The notes: generated by a model from the letters alone, not told the origin. 64,000 nucleotides of DNA from Rhodocyclales bacterium (GCA_026399475.1 JAPLQY010000069.1:1-64000); one strand, 5' to 3'; positions 9,975 to 19,792 are shown, counted from the first letter of the stretch. Numbers and translations: made by a program.

Positions 9975-12900
9975 TGGGGCTTGCCTCTTCCGGCAAGTAT
10001 ATGGAGTTCGCCAAGGGCGGCAACGGTTCTTTCAATAAGTTCGGCACGTGCGCTGACTGTGCGCTCGCGAAACAGGCGCGCGGTGGGGTACCAGGGGCTG
10101 TCTTCCCGACCCACCAGCCAGCGCCAGTCTGCGGCGAAGGCCAGCCAGATCCAGACCGGCTTGCCCATGGCCCCGGCCAGATGCGCGACCGAGGTATCGA
10201 CCGAGATCACCAGGTCCATATGGGGAATAACGGCTGCGGTATCGGCAAAGTCGGCAAATTCGGCGCCCAGCAACTCGATCCGCGGCAAGCTCTCCATGAT
10301 TTCGACGTCGGCCTCGCGAACGTCCTTTTGCAGACCGTAGAAGCGAAAGCCAGGCAGAGAGAGCAGGGGGCGCAGATCGGCGGCGGCAAACGAACGACTG
10401 CGATCGCTCTTGTGCGCGGGGTTGCCCGACCAGACAATACCTACCCTGATGTCGCCACCGGTTTTCAGGCGCCGACCCCAGGCCTCGAGCCGTTCGACGG
10501 GAACCCGCAGGTAAGGCGGGTCGGCAGAGGGAATGGTATCGGCAGTCGTGCCGAACGCCAGTGGCAGGCTGAGTAGCGGACAATGCAGGTCGAAGGGGGG
10601 AAGGACTTCGCCGCCGCAAAATACCCGGACATCGGGAAAGCTGGCTGTCATCAGGCTGCGCAGGGTTTCCGGGACTGCCAGGAGAACGCTGGCGCCCATC
10701 GATTCAAGCAGCTTGATGTAGCGCACAAACTGGATGGTGTCGCCGAGCCCCTGCTCGAAATGCAGAAACAAGGTGCGCCCGCGGATGTCCTGTTCGCCGG
10801 TCCATTGCGGTAGATGGAACTGGCGTTTGTGGGGAGCGAATTCCGGCCTTTTCCAGCGCCACTCGTACTGGCGCCAGCCTGCGGCATAGTCACCCACGGT
10901 AAGTCGAGCCAGGCTCTCGTTCCAGTTGGCATCAACGAAGTCGGGGTCGATGCTGATCGCGTCGGCAAAGCTCGCGAGGGCTTCCTGGTGGCGGTTCAGC
11001 GCCATCATGGAAATACCAAGATTGTTCAGCAAGCTTGCCTGTCGCGGATTCCTGGACAGCGCGTCGCGCAATACCGCGACCGCTTCCAGCGGACGACCGA
11101 GGCCCAGCAATGCCAGGCTGCGATTGCTGATTGCATCCGAATAGCCCGGCTTGATTTCCAGCAACTGGTCAAGACAGGCCAGAGCCTCGCCGTGACGCCC
11201 CAGCTGGATCAATACCGCTCCCCGATTGTTGAGGGCAGTGACGTGATCCCATTTCAGTGCCAGAGCGCTATCAACGCTCACCAGGGCTTCTTCGTTCCGG
11301 CGCAGGGCTATCAGGGAAACCGCGCGATTGGACCAGATCTCGGGATTGTTCGGCGTCAGCAAGGTCAATCGGTCGTAGACCGCGACGGCTTTTTCATGCT
11401 CGCCCCCCTGGCGCAGTGCAGAGGCAAGATTCGACAGGGCGACCCGATTGTCGGGATGTTGCGCGAGAGCGCGCTCGACAAGGCGCGCTGCCTCGTCAAA
11501 CCTCTTCTGCTGGAGGCGGACGACCCCCAGCATGTGCGTCGCGTCGAAGTCGTCCGGTTGCACTTGCAGGATGCCTTCGTAGATTGCGACGGCATCGGCG
11601 AGATTGCCGCTGTTATGCATGGCCAGCGCAGTTTTCATGGCATCGGTCGTGCCCATGGCACGCGGATTTTCCGTACTGTGGAGCCTGGGGGTCGGCAGGA
11701 AGCCCTGCAGGTCGGACGCCGCCTGGTCAATCGGGTGACGCCAATTTCCTGCCGCGGGCTGCCAGTAGAGCCTTGCCGTCGGATACCAGGGGCTGTCTGT
11801 CCGCCCCGGCGGCCAGCGCCAGTCCGACACGAACGGCAGGAGTATCCATACCGGCTTGCCCAGCGCCCCGGCGAGGTGGGCGACGGCGGTATCGACCGTG
11901 ATGACCAGATCCAGCATGGAGATCACGGCCGCCGTGTCGGCAAAATCCTTCAGTTGTTCTGCGAGGATCGACACCTGAGGAAAGCCCTCCAGCCAGGCGC
12001 GATCTTCGGGACCCAATTCCTTCTGCAGGCTGAAGAAGTGACAGTTGTCGCTGTTCAGCAAGGGGGCCAGGCTGCGCAGGGGAATGGAACGGTTCGCATC
12101 GTTGGCGTGACGGGCATTGCCCGACCATACCAGGCCGATCTGCTTGAATTCCGTTGCTGGCCACTTCGCCTCCCAGGCTGCCAGGCTGCTGATGGGGGCG
12201 CTCAGGTAGGGGACGCTGGCGGGAATCGTCTCGAGGCGAGTCGCAAAAGCCAGGGGAAGACTCAGCAGCGGACAATGAAAATCAAAAGCCGGGAGTTCTG
12301 CCGCCTTGCTGAACACATGGGCGCCCGGAAAGCTTGCAGAAAAAAGCTCCAGCAATGGATCCGAAACCAGCAGCCGAACCTTGGCGCCCCGCTCCTCGAC
12401 AAGGCGGACATAACGAACGAACTGGATCGCGTCGCCAAGACCCTGCTCCGCGGACAACAGGATCGTCCGCCCCTTGATGTCTTCGCGCCCCTGCCATTGC
12501 GGCTGCCGGAAGTTGTAGTTGTGCTGGAAAAAGTCAGCCTTTTTCCAGCGCCATTCGTGTTCCCGCCATCCTTCCTCGAACTGCCCCTGGCGGAGCAGGC
12601 AGAGACTCAGGTTCCAGTGCGCGTTGACATTGTTCGGGTCCAGGGCCAGTGCCGCCCGAAAGCTTTGCGCAGCGTCGGCATGCCGGCCAAGCGCACCGAG
12701 GATAACCCCGCGATTGTTGAACGCATCGGGGTTGTTGGGCTGCAGTGAAAGGGCGCGTTCGGTACCGAGCAGGGCTTCCTGATAGCGGCCAAGCGCCTGC
12801 AGCATCGCGCCACGATTCTTGTGCAGCACTGGATCCCCGGGCTGGACGTCAAGTGCGCGGTCATAACAGGCGAGCGCGTCGGCGTGTCGCTGGAGCATGA

Positions 12901-13669
12901 CGAGAACTTCAGCCTGATTTTTTAGCGCCGCAAAATAATCCGGTTTGAGCCGGCTCGCGGCGGAAAAGCTTGCCAGGGCTTCTTCTGCTCGTCCCAGCAC
13001 CTTGAGCGCAACACCCCTGTTGTTAAGGGCTTCGGGAAGGCCGGCACGTATCGCGAGCGCCCTGTCATAGCGGACGATAGCGGCCTCCGCCTCGCCTTTT
13101 GCAGCCAGCACGATGCCGGCGTTGTTGAGCGCATCAGTGCAATCCGGCTGCAGGGCGATGACTTTGTCGTAGTCGGCAAGGGCTTCATTCCAGCGCGACA
13201 GCGCCTGTTGGGCGACACCCCGACGCAGCAAGGCATCAACTTGATCGGGATCGATGGCCAGGGCGGCATCGCAAGCGGCAATGCATTCCAGGTGGCGGCC
13301 TCGGCTCAACAGCAGCCAGCCTCGTTGGAGATGCGCGTCGATCAGGAGTGGCGCAACTTCGACAAGTCGATCACAGGTTTCAAGGGCCTCGGCACCCCTT
13401 CCGGCAAGCCCGAGCATCTTGCAGAGTTGGAGCAGCGCCTGGGTGTCACCCGGCCGCAACGCCACCAGGCGCTGAAGAATTTCGACGCTTTCCGCAGGCG
13501 CCCCTTGCCGGTTGCGAACTTCGGCGAGGACTTCCAGTGCGGCAGCGTCAGCCGGGTTCAGTTTCAGCAGCGAAGCGCAGATGTTTTCGGCGCGGGCCAG
13601 CAGGCCTCGCTGGAGCAGGGATTTTGCTTGGCGGACTTGTCCTGCGTGTCGGTTCATGGTGGCAGACAA
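9971..13669 (-). CDS. Double TPR/glycosyltransferase-like protein (tandem fusion)
   Basis: A 1,232-residue protein made of two copies of the same architecture: TPR repeats (about 5-375) plus a heptosyltransferase/GT9-like domain (about 380-640), then TPRs (about 655-935) plus a second such domain (about 940-1225). Each C-terminal domain has WRWKxxxF, EQGLGDxIQFVRY, LVWSGN and VDTxVAHLAGAxGKPVW. The last motif recurs with a period of about 563 residues, showing an in-frame duplication. Single-copy TPR-GT proteins of 500-700 residues are common next to large surface proteins and are suspected of glycosylating them, so modification of the adjacent adhesin is a reasonable inference. There is no signal peptide, so it is probably cytoplasmic. 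The start could be Met1 or Met5. Confidence 0.85.
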   Translation of the reverse strand: MSATMNRHAGQVRQAKSLLQRGLLARAENICASLLKLNPADAAALEVLAEVRNRQGAPAESVEILQRLVALRPGDTQALLQLCKMLGLAGRGAEALETCDRLVEVAPLLIDAHLQRGWLLLSRGRHLECIAACDAALAIDPDQVDALLRRGVAQQALSRWNEALADYDKVIALQPDCTDALNNAGIVLAAKGEAEAAIVRYDRALAIRAGLPEALNNRGVALKVLGRAEEALASFSAASRLKPDYFAALKNQAEVLVMLQRHADALACYDRALDVQPGDPVLHKNRGAMLQALGRYQEALLGTERALSLQPNNPDAFNNRGVILGALGRHADAAQSFRAALALDPNNVNAHWNLSLCLLRQGQFEEGWREHEWRWKKADFFQHNYNFRQPQWQGREDIKGRTILLSAEQGLGDAIQFVRYVRLVEERGAKVRLLVSDPLLELFSASFPGAHVFSKAAELPAFDFHCPLLSLPLAFATRLETIPASVPYLSAPISSLAAWEAKWPATEFKQIGLVWSGNARHANDANRSIPLRSLAPLLNSDNCHFFSLQKELGPEDRAWLEGFPQVSILAEQLKDFADTAAVISMLDLVITVDTAVAHLAGALGKPVWILLPFVSDWRWPPGRTDSPWYPTARLYWQPAAGNWRHPIDQAASDLQGFLPTPRLHSTENPRAMGTTDAMKTALAMHNSGNLADAVAIYEGILQVQPDDFDATHMLGVVRLQQKRFDEAARLVERALAQHPDNRVALSNLASALRQGGEHEKAVAVYDRLTLLTPNNPEIWSNRAVSLIALRRNEEALVSVDSALALKWDHVTALNNRGAVLIQLGRHGEALACLDQLLEIKPGYSDAISNRSLALLGLGRPLEAVAVLRDALSRNPRQASLLNNLGISMMALNRHQEALASFADAISIDPDFVDANWNESLARLTVGDYAAGWRQYEWRWKRPEFAPHKRQFHLPQWTGEQDIRGRTLFLHFEQGLGDTIQFVRYIKLLESMGASVLLAVPETLRSLMTASFPDVRVFCGGEVLPPFDLHCPLLSLPLAFGTTADTIPSADPPYLRVPVERLEAWGRRLKTGGDIRVGIVWSGNPAHKSDRSRSFAAADLRPLLSLPGFRFYGLQKDVREADVEIMESLPRIELLGAEFADFADTAAVIPHMDLVISVDTSVAHLAGAMGKPVWIWLAFAADWRWLVGREDSPWYPTARLFRERTVSARAELIERTVAALGELHILAGRGKPQ

Positions 13670-13786
13670 AGGCAGTCGGTGTCACTTCGATAATGGGCAG
13701 GACTTCAGGATCAGGCGGTTCCGTCAAGGGTTCGGGGCTTTTTGTGCTGCCCCGGGTCTGAACAGGCGTGCTCCCAAGCGCTTTTT

Positions 13787-15712
13787 TCAACCGGCCGCCG
13801 CGACTTTCACTCCCGGACCGGTCGCGCCATCGAATCCTACCGCACTCAGCGCCGTGAGTTCGGCTTCGCTGACCACGCCTTCGGCAATCACCAGCAGGCC
13901 GATATTGTGCGCAATCGCACTGACACCCTTGAGAAAGGCCTGGTTGCCGGGATTGGTGTCGAGGCGACGCACAAAGCTGGCATCGACCTTGATGTAATTC
14001 AAGCCGAGATCATGCAACTGGCCTATCTGGCTGAACTGTCGCCCGAAGTGCTCGACTCCGACCTGGCAGCGATAAATCCTGAGCAGGGCGCACAGGCTGC
14101 GGAAGGCATCGACATGCTTCAGCACCCCCGTTTCCGCAACCTCGATCCATAGCCGGTTCGCCGCCGCGCGATGCTTTTTCAGCAGGGCATCGAGCTTGTG
14201 CAGGAAGTCCGCTGCGGCCACCGAACTGGCGGACAGGTTGATGGCCAGTCCATTCAATGCGGGTTGCCGCTCGAGATCCGCCAGTCCCAGCGCCACAGCC
14301 GCGAGATCCAGCTCGGGCGAAAGGCCGAGGCGCTCTGCAACAGGCAGGAAACGGCCGGCGGGCAGCCATTCGTCATCGGCAGCGAATTTCAGTCGCAGGG
14401 GGCATTCACCGTGCAGCAAGCGGCTCTGCATGTCCACTACCGGGAAGGACACCAGGCGCACCCAATGCCGATCCAGTGCCTGACGGATCATTTGCGACCA
14501 CTCGTCGGCGCTCCTCGGGGCATCGTCGTCGGTTTCGATGGCGATCTCCCGCACGGCATTGACACCGTCGGCCTCTGCCCCGATCAGCGCTGCGTCCACT
14601 TGCGACAGCAGACCTCCCAGGCTCGAGCCGTGCTTGAAGGCTCCCATGCCGATATACGCCGAGGGGCCACCGTCGACGAAGGGCTCGGTGGTGCCGATCA
14701 GGGCTTGCAGCAGTGCCTCGGCCACTTCGCGCCCGGCAGTTTGGCCCGGTAACAGCAGTGCAAAGTCGGCCCCATTCATGCGTGCAGCCACACTCTCGGC
14801 ATTTGCCTGGCCTCCAGAGCCTACCCTTTCGGCAACGCGCCGCAAAAGATCATCGGTGGCCTCGCGGCCCAGTCGCTTGTTGATGCCGATCAGATCGGCG
14901 ACGCGAATCAGGAACAAGGTGCCGCCCGTCGAGTTTTCTCCCTCGAGGGAAGAGCGCAATTGGGCAATGAAGGAGTCGCGATTGGCCAGCCCGGTCAGTG
15001 GATCGAAATTGGCTTCGCGGCGCACCGTTTCCAGCCGTGCTGCTTCGTCCTCGAACATCGTCTTGAGCCGCGCCACGGTCGTGTTCATGGCGACGGCGAG
15101 TTGACGCAGTTCGGGAACGTCGGGCTCCGGGATGGAGATAAAGCGCCGGTTGGTGATCGCTTCGGCCTGGTCGATTACCGCCTGCAGGGGGCGACGCAAA
15201 CGCCGCAGGATCAGGCTGCCCATATAGCCGCCAATGAAACTGGCCAGAGCCAGTGCGGCGATCATTTCCTGGGTGCTGGTCCATAGCGCCTCGTAGCCAA
15301 AACGACTGTGACTGACCAGTGTCACCGTACCAAACTGCGTCCAGCCGCTGGTGATCTGCGCTTGGCCGGGGTCGGCATCAATCGGCAGGTGCCGCACGAA
15401 CCATTCGGGGGCACCTGGATTTCCGGTCGAGGCCACGCGTTCGACGATCAGCTTGCCATTGGGGTCATGGATACGGATGGATTCGTAGTGACCGCTGTCG
15501 AACAGCGCCGCAACGGCCAGTTCGACCGTCACCGGGTCCGGATGCTGCTGACTCAGCGAAAGCGCCAGCGCCGAAGCATTGTCGGCATTTTTCATGCTCA
15601 GCTGTTGCTCGAGATAGGCGCGGGCCGACAGCAGCGAGGCGAACAGACTTCCCGTCAGCGCAAGCAGCATGCTGACGATGATGGCAAGCCATAGTTGGCG
15701 ATACATCGACAT
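13787..15712 (-). CDS. lapD: LapD-like c-di-GMP receptor (degenerate GGDEF-EAL)
   Basis: A 641-residue inner-membrane protein: TM helix about 8-28, periplasmic LapD/MoxY N-type domain with GWTQFGTVTLVSH around residue 122 (a conserved Trp here contacts LapG in the studied family), TM helix about 150-170, HAMP-like linker, GGDEF-like domain about 225-385 and EAL-like domain about 410-641. The GGDEF signature is NGADF and the EAL signature is ECPLR, and the EAL C-terminal loop is altered (DGATGPG), so neither cyclase nor phosphodiesterase activity is expected. In known systems the dead EAL domain binds c-di-GMP and the periplasmic domain then sequesters LapG. LapG lies immediately upstream on the same strand (36-bp gap), supporting an operon and the assignment. 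Confidence 0.9.
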   Translation of the reverse strand: MSMYRQLWLAIIVSMLLALTGSLFASLLSARAYLEQQLSMKNADNASALALSLSQQHPDPVTVELAVAALFDSGHYESIRIHDPNGKLIVERVASTGNPGAPEWFVRHLPIDADPGQAQITSGWTQFGTVTLVSHSRFGYEALWTSTQEMIAALALASFIGGYMGSLILRRLRRPLQAVIDQAEAITNRRFISIPEPDVPELRQLAVAMNTTVARLKTMFEDEAARLETVRREANFDPLTGLANRDSFIAQLRSSLEGENSTGGTLFLIRVADLIGINKRLGREATDDLLRRVAERVGSGGQANAESVAARMNGADFALLLPGQTAGREVAEALLQALIGTTEPFVDGGPSAYIGMGAFKHGSSLGGLLSQVDAALIGAEADGVNAVREIAIETDDDAPRSADEWSQMIRQALDRHWVRLVSFPVVDMQSRLLHGECPLRLKFAADDEWLPAGRFLPVAERLGLSPELDLAAVALGLADLERQPALNGLAINLSASSVAAADFLHKLDALLKKHRAAANRLWIEVAETGVLKHVDAFRSLCALLRIYRCQVGVEHFGRQFSQIGQLHDLGLNYIKVDASFVRRLDTNPGNQAFLKGVSAIAHNIGLLVIAEGVVSEAELTALSAVGFDGATGPGVKVAAAG

Positions 15713-15748
15713 GGCGGTTCCTTCCTTATGTTCTCGTGTGCTGCATGG

Positions 15749-16393
15749 TCAGTCGAATCCTTCCTTGCGCGCCCTTTGCAGCAGGTCCTGCCAGCGCGAA
15801 AGCTGGCCGGTACCGCTGGCGCCCTTGGCCGCATTGCCGGCGACGCCATTCCAGATGGCCTCGCTGTTGAAGCTGAATACCGGTTGCAGGTCGCCGCGCT
15901 GTGAGGCCGGCCTGATTTCCGCGACGAGGTTGTCGAGCACCAGCGGCTCGGCATTGGGTGTCGGGTAATAGGCCAGCACCATGTGAGCTTGCAGATAGGG
16001 CCCGGCGGGCCCGTTCAGTCTGGCCTTGACATACACCAGGCGCAGCTTGGCCAGGGGAACGCCGGCATCCTTGAGCGAGTAGTACTTGATGATGGCAAAG
16101 TCCTCGCAGTCGCCGCGGCCCTGGCCGATGGTTTCCAGCGGAGTGGCCCAGTAGTCGCTCTGGTTCCATATCTCCATGTCGTCTTCGAAGGTGATGTGTC
16201 GATTGATGAAGTCATTGACCTTTTTCAGTTTGTCCTTTTCGGCCACGGACATGGATTCGGCGAGCGTCTTTTGCCAGTCACGCAGCAAGGAGACGTGCGC
16301 CGCACCGAAGCGGGCAATGAGCTGTCGCTGAAGGCGGTCGAAGTCATAGGCACCAACGGCCGAGACAGCCAAAGCAAGCACCAGGCAGCGCAA
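15749..16393 (-). CDS. lapG: LapG-like periplasmic cysteine protease (BTLCP)
   Basis: The open frame runs back to 16672, but the upstream part does not look like a protein N-terminus. A TTG at 16393 gives a clean signal peptide (RCLVLALAVSAVGA), so I start there (214 residues). The catalytic Cys lies in GRGDCEDFA (about C94), His in AHMVLAYY (about H136) and Asp in LVLDN (about D153). The acidic residues flanking the Cys match the calcium site of LapG. The family cleaves the N-terminus of LapA-type adhesins and releases them from the outer membrane when c-di-GMP falls. It is transcribed before lapD and divergently from the TolC-like gene. Start codon uncertain; function fairly sure. Confidence 0.87.
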   Translation of the reverse strand: MRCLVLALAVSAVGAYDFDRLQRQLIARFGAAHVSLLRDWQKTLAESMSVAEKDKLKKVNDFINRHITFEDDMEIWNQSDYWATPLETIGQGRGDCEDFAIIKYYSLKDAGVPLAKLRLVYVKARLNGPAGPYLQAHMVLAYYPTPNAEPLVLDNLVAEIRPASQRGDLQPVFSFNSEAIWNGVAGNAAKGASGTGQLSRWQDLLQRARKEGFD

Positions 16394-16476
16394 GGCGCTG
16401 CGATACCAAGGTTCAAGCCGGGAATGGGCGTGTTTATTGGCTATGATCGTAATAGTGGGACGGCGGGAATAACCAC

Positions 16477-16482
16477 TATAAT
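16477..16482 (+). promoter_or_regulatory. Putative -10 box for TolC/SBP operon
   Basis: A perfect TATAAT lies 43 bp before the ATG at 16526, in the divergent lapG/tolC intergenic region. No convincing -35 box is seen at the right distance, so an activator may be needed. Confidence 0.4.
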
Positions 16483-16525
16483 CGCACGTCTTTTTAAAGC
16501 ACAAGTCTGGACTTAAATTAAGCGG

Positions 16526-18585
16526 ATGGGGGCGTTGCGGCTGACCTTTTTGTTGGCAATCACTTTGCTTTGCCTTCGGGATGGCGATGCGATTGCTGCC
16601 GCCCATCTGACTCTGCAGGAGGTCGCGCAGAAGGTCGTGCTGACCAACCCGGAAGTGTTGTCGAAGTGGCATGCGTTCAAGTCCGCGGGTGGCGATGTCG
16701 ATGTGGCGGGGCCGGGTTCTACCCGCGCGTCGATTACACCAACGGGGTCGGCAGGGAGACCCTCAGGCAGCCCGGGGTTACCGACCGCGAGTACACCCGC
16801 AACGGCTACACCCTCACGCTGAGCCAGATGCTGTACGACGGTTTTGCCACGTCGAGCGACGTCAAGCGTCTCGACAAGGCGCGCCTGACGCGCTATTTCG
16901 AGCTGCTCGACGCGGCCGAAAATGCCGCGCTGGAGGCGGGGCGTGCCTACTACGACGTCATGCGCTATCGCCAGCTGATGTTTCTGGCCGAGAACAACTA
17001 CGTCGAGCACCGCGCCAGCTATGAGCAACTGCTGCGCCGCGCGCAGGCCGGTGCGGGGCGGCGGGTGGATGTGGAGCACGCCGCGAGTCGCCTGGCCCTT
17101 GCCGAATTGAATCTGACTACCGAGGCCGCCAATTTGCACGACGTGATGGCGCGTTTCCTGCGTCTGGTCGGCGACCGGCCGCCGCCGGTAATGTTCGGCC
17201 TGGCGCGCCTGAATCATGACTATCCTGTCAGTGAAGCGGAAGCCTTGAAGCTGGCGTTTCGGCAGAATCCAACGCTGCGCGCCTCGGTGGAAAACGTCGA
17301 ATCCGCCCAGCACGATATCGAACTGCGCCGCAGCGCGCTTCATCCCAAACTCGATCTGCGCATGCGCAACGAAAACACCGGCAACTATCAGGGGGTGGCC
17401 GGCACGCGACAGAACAATGTCGCTGAAGTCGTTTTCAGCTACAACCTGTTCAATGGCGGGGCCGACATGGCGCGACAGCGCGTCTATGCCGAGCGCAAGA
17501 GTCTGGCCCTGGATCTGCGCGACAAATCCTGTCGTGACATACGACAGACTCTTTCCATTGCCTACAACGATGTAGATCGATTGAGCGCCCAGCAAACCAA
17601 CCTCGATGTTCAGGTCACCTCGATCGAAAAGACGCGTGATGCCTACAAGGCCCAATTCAATATCGGTCAGCGTTCGCTGCTCGACTTGCTGGATACCGAG
17701 AACGAGTTGCTCAACGCCCGCCGTACGGCGATCAATGCAGACATAGATCTGGCGCTTGCCTATTTGCGCACCCAGGCCGGAATCGGACGACTGCTGGAGT
17801 TTCTGGGTCTGAAGCGGATCGACGATCAGGAAAAGCCGGATTCCGGCGAACTGGCGACCATTGTCGAATCCGAAATCTGTCCGCCGGACGCACCCAACAA
17901 CTATCTGGTTGATCTCGAGGCACTGACTGCCAGGGCGCTGGCGCAGCTGGACGCGGCCAGGCCGCCTGCCCAGCCGGTGACGCCACGTCCCGTCGAGCCG
18001 CCGCCGAATCCACCGGCGTCCGCGCCATTGTCCTATCCACCTCCGATGCCTGCGCCGCGCGCCCCGGGAACGCCAGCACCGGCAGCAACAATGGGCATTC
18101 CATCGACGGCAGCCCCGGCGGCCCCGCGGCGTGCTGCCGCAGAGGCGGCAGCGACTGTTGCCGGTGTAGTGACGACGGCATCGTCGGCGACAGGGCCATC
18201 GTCACAGGGGAAGATAATTACCGAGCGGGTGAAGGCTTGGGCGGCCGCCTGGTCGGCCAGAGACTACGCTGCTTATGCAGATTTTTACGCTGCTTCATTC
18301 GTGCCGGCTGATGGGGCGAGCCGTGGAAGTTGGGCGAAGCAAAGACAGCAGAGGCTTGCCAAGCCGACTCAGATTCGAGTTGAGGTGAAGAACTTCAGCC
18401 TGAACGAAGTGACGACGGATATTTTTGTCGCCGAATTCGAGCAACACTACAGCTCTGACACATACAACGACCGGACACTGAAGGCTCTGCGATGGGTTAA
18501 AGCCGGCGGGCAGTGGCAGATCGAGCGCGAGACGGCCCGACCGGTTTCTGCAGGTGTTCCCGTTGCACGAAAGGCTGAGAAATGA
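16526..18585 (+). pseudogene. TolC-family outer membrane channel with frameshift and NTF2-like C-terminus
   Basis: The signal peptide and first TolC repeat (LTLQEVAQKVVLTNPEV) read from ATG 16526, but after VDVA (16708) the rest (FYPRVDYTN onwards) continues in the next frame to 18585. A single missing base between 16708 and 16712 explains this, so it is either a sequencing error or a recent inactivating mutation. The downstream part has full TolC/AggA-type helices (QRSLLDLLDTENELLNA), then a Pro/Ala linker (about 17950-18200) and a ~110-residue NTF2/Cds6-like domain (ERVKAWAAAWSARDYAAY). In this locus it would be the LapE-type exit channel of the type I adhesin secretion system. The stop overlaps the next gene's ATG (ATGA). 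Confidence 0.85.
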
Positions 18586-19484
18586 AACCCATGGCCTGGT
18601 GGCGACTCGCCCTCGCCCTGCTTGCGCTGGTGGCGTCGGCGCCCGCGGTGAGGGCGCAAAGCATGACCATGTCGACGCTCGAGAAAATTCGCGAATACGG
18701 CGCGATCTATGTCGGCCATCGCGAGGCTTCGATCCCGTTTTCCTACATGGTCGGGGACGAGGTGGTCGGCTATTCGAAGGATCTGTGCGACCGCATCGTC
18801 GAGGCCGTCAAGACCGAACTCGACGACCCGAGGTTGAAAGTCGTGATGGTGCCGCTAACCAGTGCCAATCGCCTCCTGATGCTGATGACCGGCGTCATCG
18901 ATCTCGAATGCGGTTCCACGACCAATACCAAGATACGTCAGCAACTGGTTACTTTCACTCCCACAATCTTTGTGTCGGGGGTCAAGGCGATGGTGCGCAA
19001 GGATTCCGGCATCGAGCGGATTGGTGACCTGAATGGCAAGGTGGTGGTGACGACAAACGGAACAACTACTGACCGCGTTGTGAAGACCGTCTTTGCTGCG
19101 CGCAATTTTTCGGCACGCGACAAGCGCGCGCGAACCCATCTGGAATCATTGTCCATGGTGGTATCCAGGCAAGCCGATGCCTTCGTGCTGGATGATGCTC
19201 TCCTGTCGGGGTTTCTGGCGAATTCACCCGACGCGGGCAAGTTGAAGCTGCTGGAGGAAAACTTCGGTTTCGAGCCCTACGGCATCGGCTTGCGCAAGGA
19301 TGATCCGGAATTCGAGAAGCTGGTGGACTCCACCTTGATCGGAATGATGAAGAGCGGAGAGGTGGAGAAAATCTACAACAAATGGTTCCTGTCACCGATT
19401 CCGCCGAAGAACATCAACCTGCAAATTCCGATGAGCGACATGCTCCGCGATTTGCTGCGCAACCCCAGCGAGGAAGGCAACTAG
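18582..19484 (+). CDS. Periplasmic amino-acid-type solute-binding protein, orphan
   Basis: A 300-residue protein with a cleavable signal peptide (LALALLALVASAPAVRAQ) and a type II periplasmic-binding fold of the glutamate/aspartate (SBP_bac_3) family: VGHREASIPFSY, VGYSKDLC, GVIDLECGSTTN, and C-terminal GEVEKIYNKWF. The family binds acidic amino acids for ABC uptake. No ABC permease or ATPase gene is nearby. Instead it is coupled by a 4-base ATGA overlap to the TolC-like gene, which is odd and suggests a sensing or envelope role linked to adhesin export, or a detached binding protein. Ligand not provable from sequence. Confidence 0.85.
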   Translation: MKPMAWWRLALALLALVASAPAVRAQSMTMSTLEKIREYGAIYVGHREASIPFSYMVGDEVVGYSKDLCDRIVEAVKTELDDPRLKVVMVPLTSANRLLMLMTGVIDLECGSTTNTKIRQQLVTFTPTIFVSGVKAMVRKDSGIERIGDLNGKVVVTTNGTTTDRVVKTVFAARNFSARDKRARTHLESLSMVVSRQADAFVLDDALLSGFLANSPDAGKLKLLEENFGFEPYGIGLRKDDPEFEKLVDSTLIGMMKSGEVEKIYNKWFLSPIPPKNINLQIPMSDMLRDLLRNPSEEGN

Positions 19485-19625
19485 GGCCGTTTCGTCATGC
19501 CTGATGGCGGGCGCATTGGGGCATGATGTTTCACTGAAGGCCGCCGCAGCCGGGAAAACGAAGTTTCGGCGGAGGCTAAGGCCGGGTCTGTCGGCGTCAA
19601 GCGAGGCGGCCGAAACCAAAACTGT

Positions 19626-19653
19626 TTGACCGAAGGCGCGATTCGGGTAGAAT
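19626..19653 (+). promoter_or_regulatory. Promoter of tRNA-Val(GAC)
   Basis: TTGACC at 19626-19631 and TAGAAT at 19648-19653 are separated by 16 bp and end 22 bp before the tRNA, a good sigma-70 match. Confidence 0.65.
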
Positions 19654-19675
19654 TCGCGCCTCTTTTGCAGGCAGC

Positions 19676-19752
19676 AGGCGCGTAGCTCAGCTGGTTAGAG
19701 CACCACCTTGACATGGTGGGGGTCGTTGGTTCGAGTCCAATCGCGCCTACCA
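19676..19752 (+). tRNA. tRNA-Val(GAC)
   Basis: 77 nt with a full cloverleaf: acceptor AGGCGCG pairs with CGCGCCT, anticodon loop TTGACAT gives anticodon GAC, T arm contains GGTTCGAGTCC, and CCA is encoded. Flanked by its own promoter and terminator. Confidence 0.95.
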
Positions 19753-19760
19753 ACACCATT

Positions 19761-19792
19761 AACGGCCGCAGGATTCGTCCTGCGGCCGTTTT
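19761..19792. terminator. Bidirectional hairpin terminator after tRNA-Val
   Basis: AACGGCCGCAGGA, loop TTCG, then the exact complement followed by TT. It separates the tRNA from the convergent NTF2-like gene and could serve both. Confidence 0.85.

Noticed and set aside
10814-12748. 644-codon plus-strand ORF
   Set aside because: Antisense to the TPR/GT protein, whose frame has clear motifs throughout.
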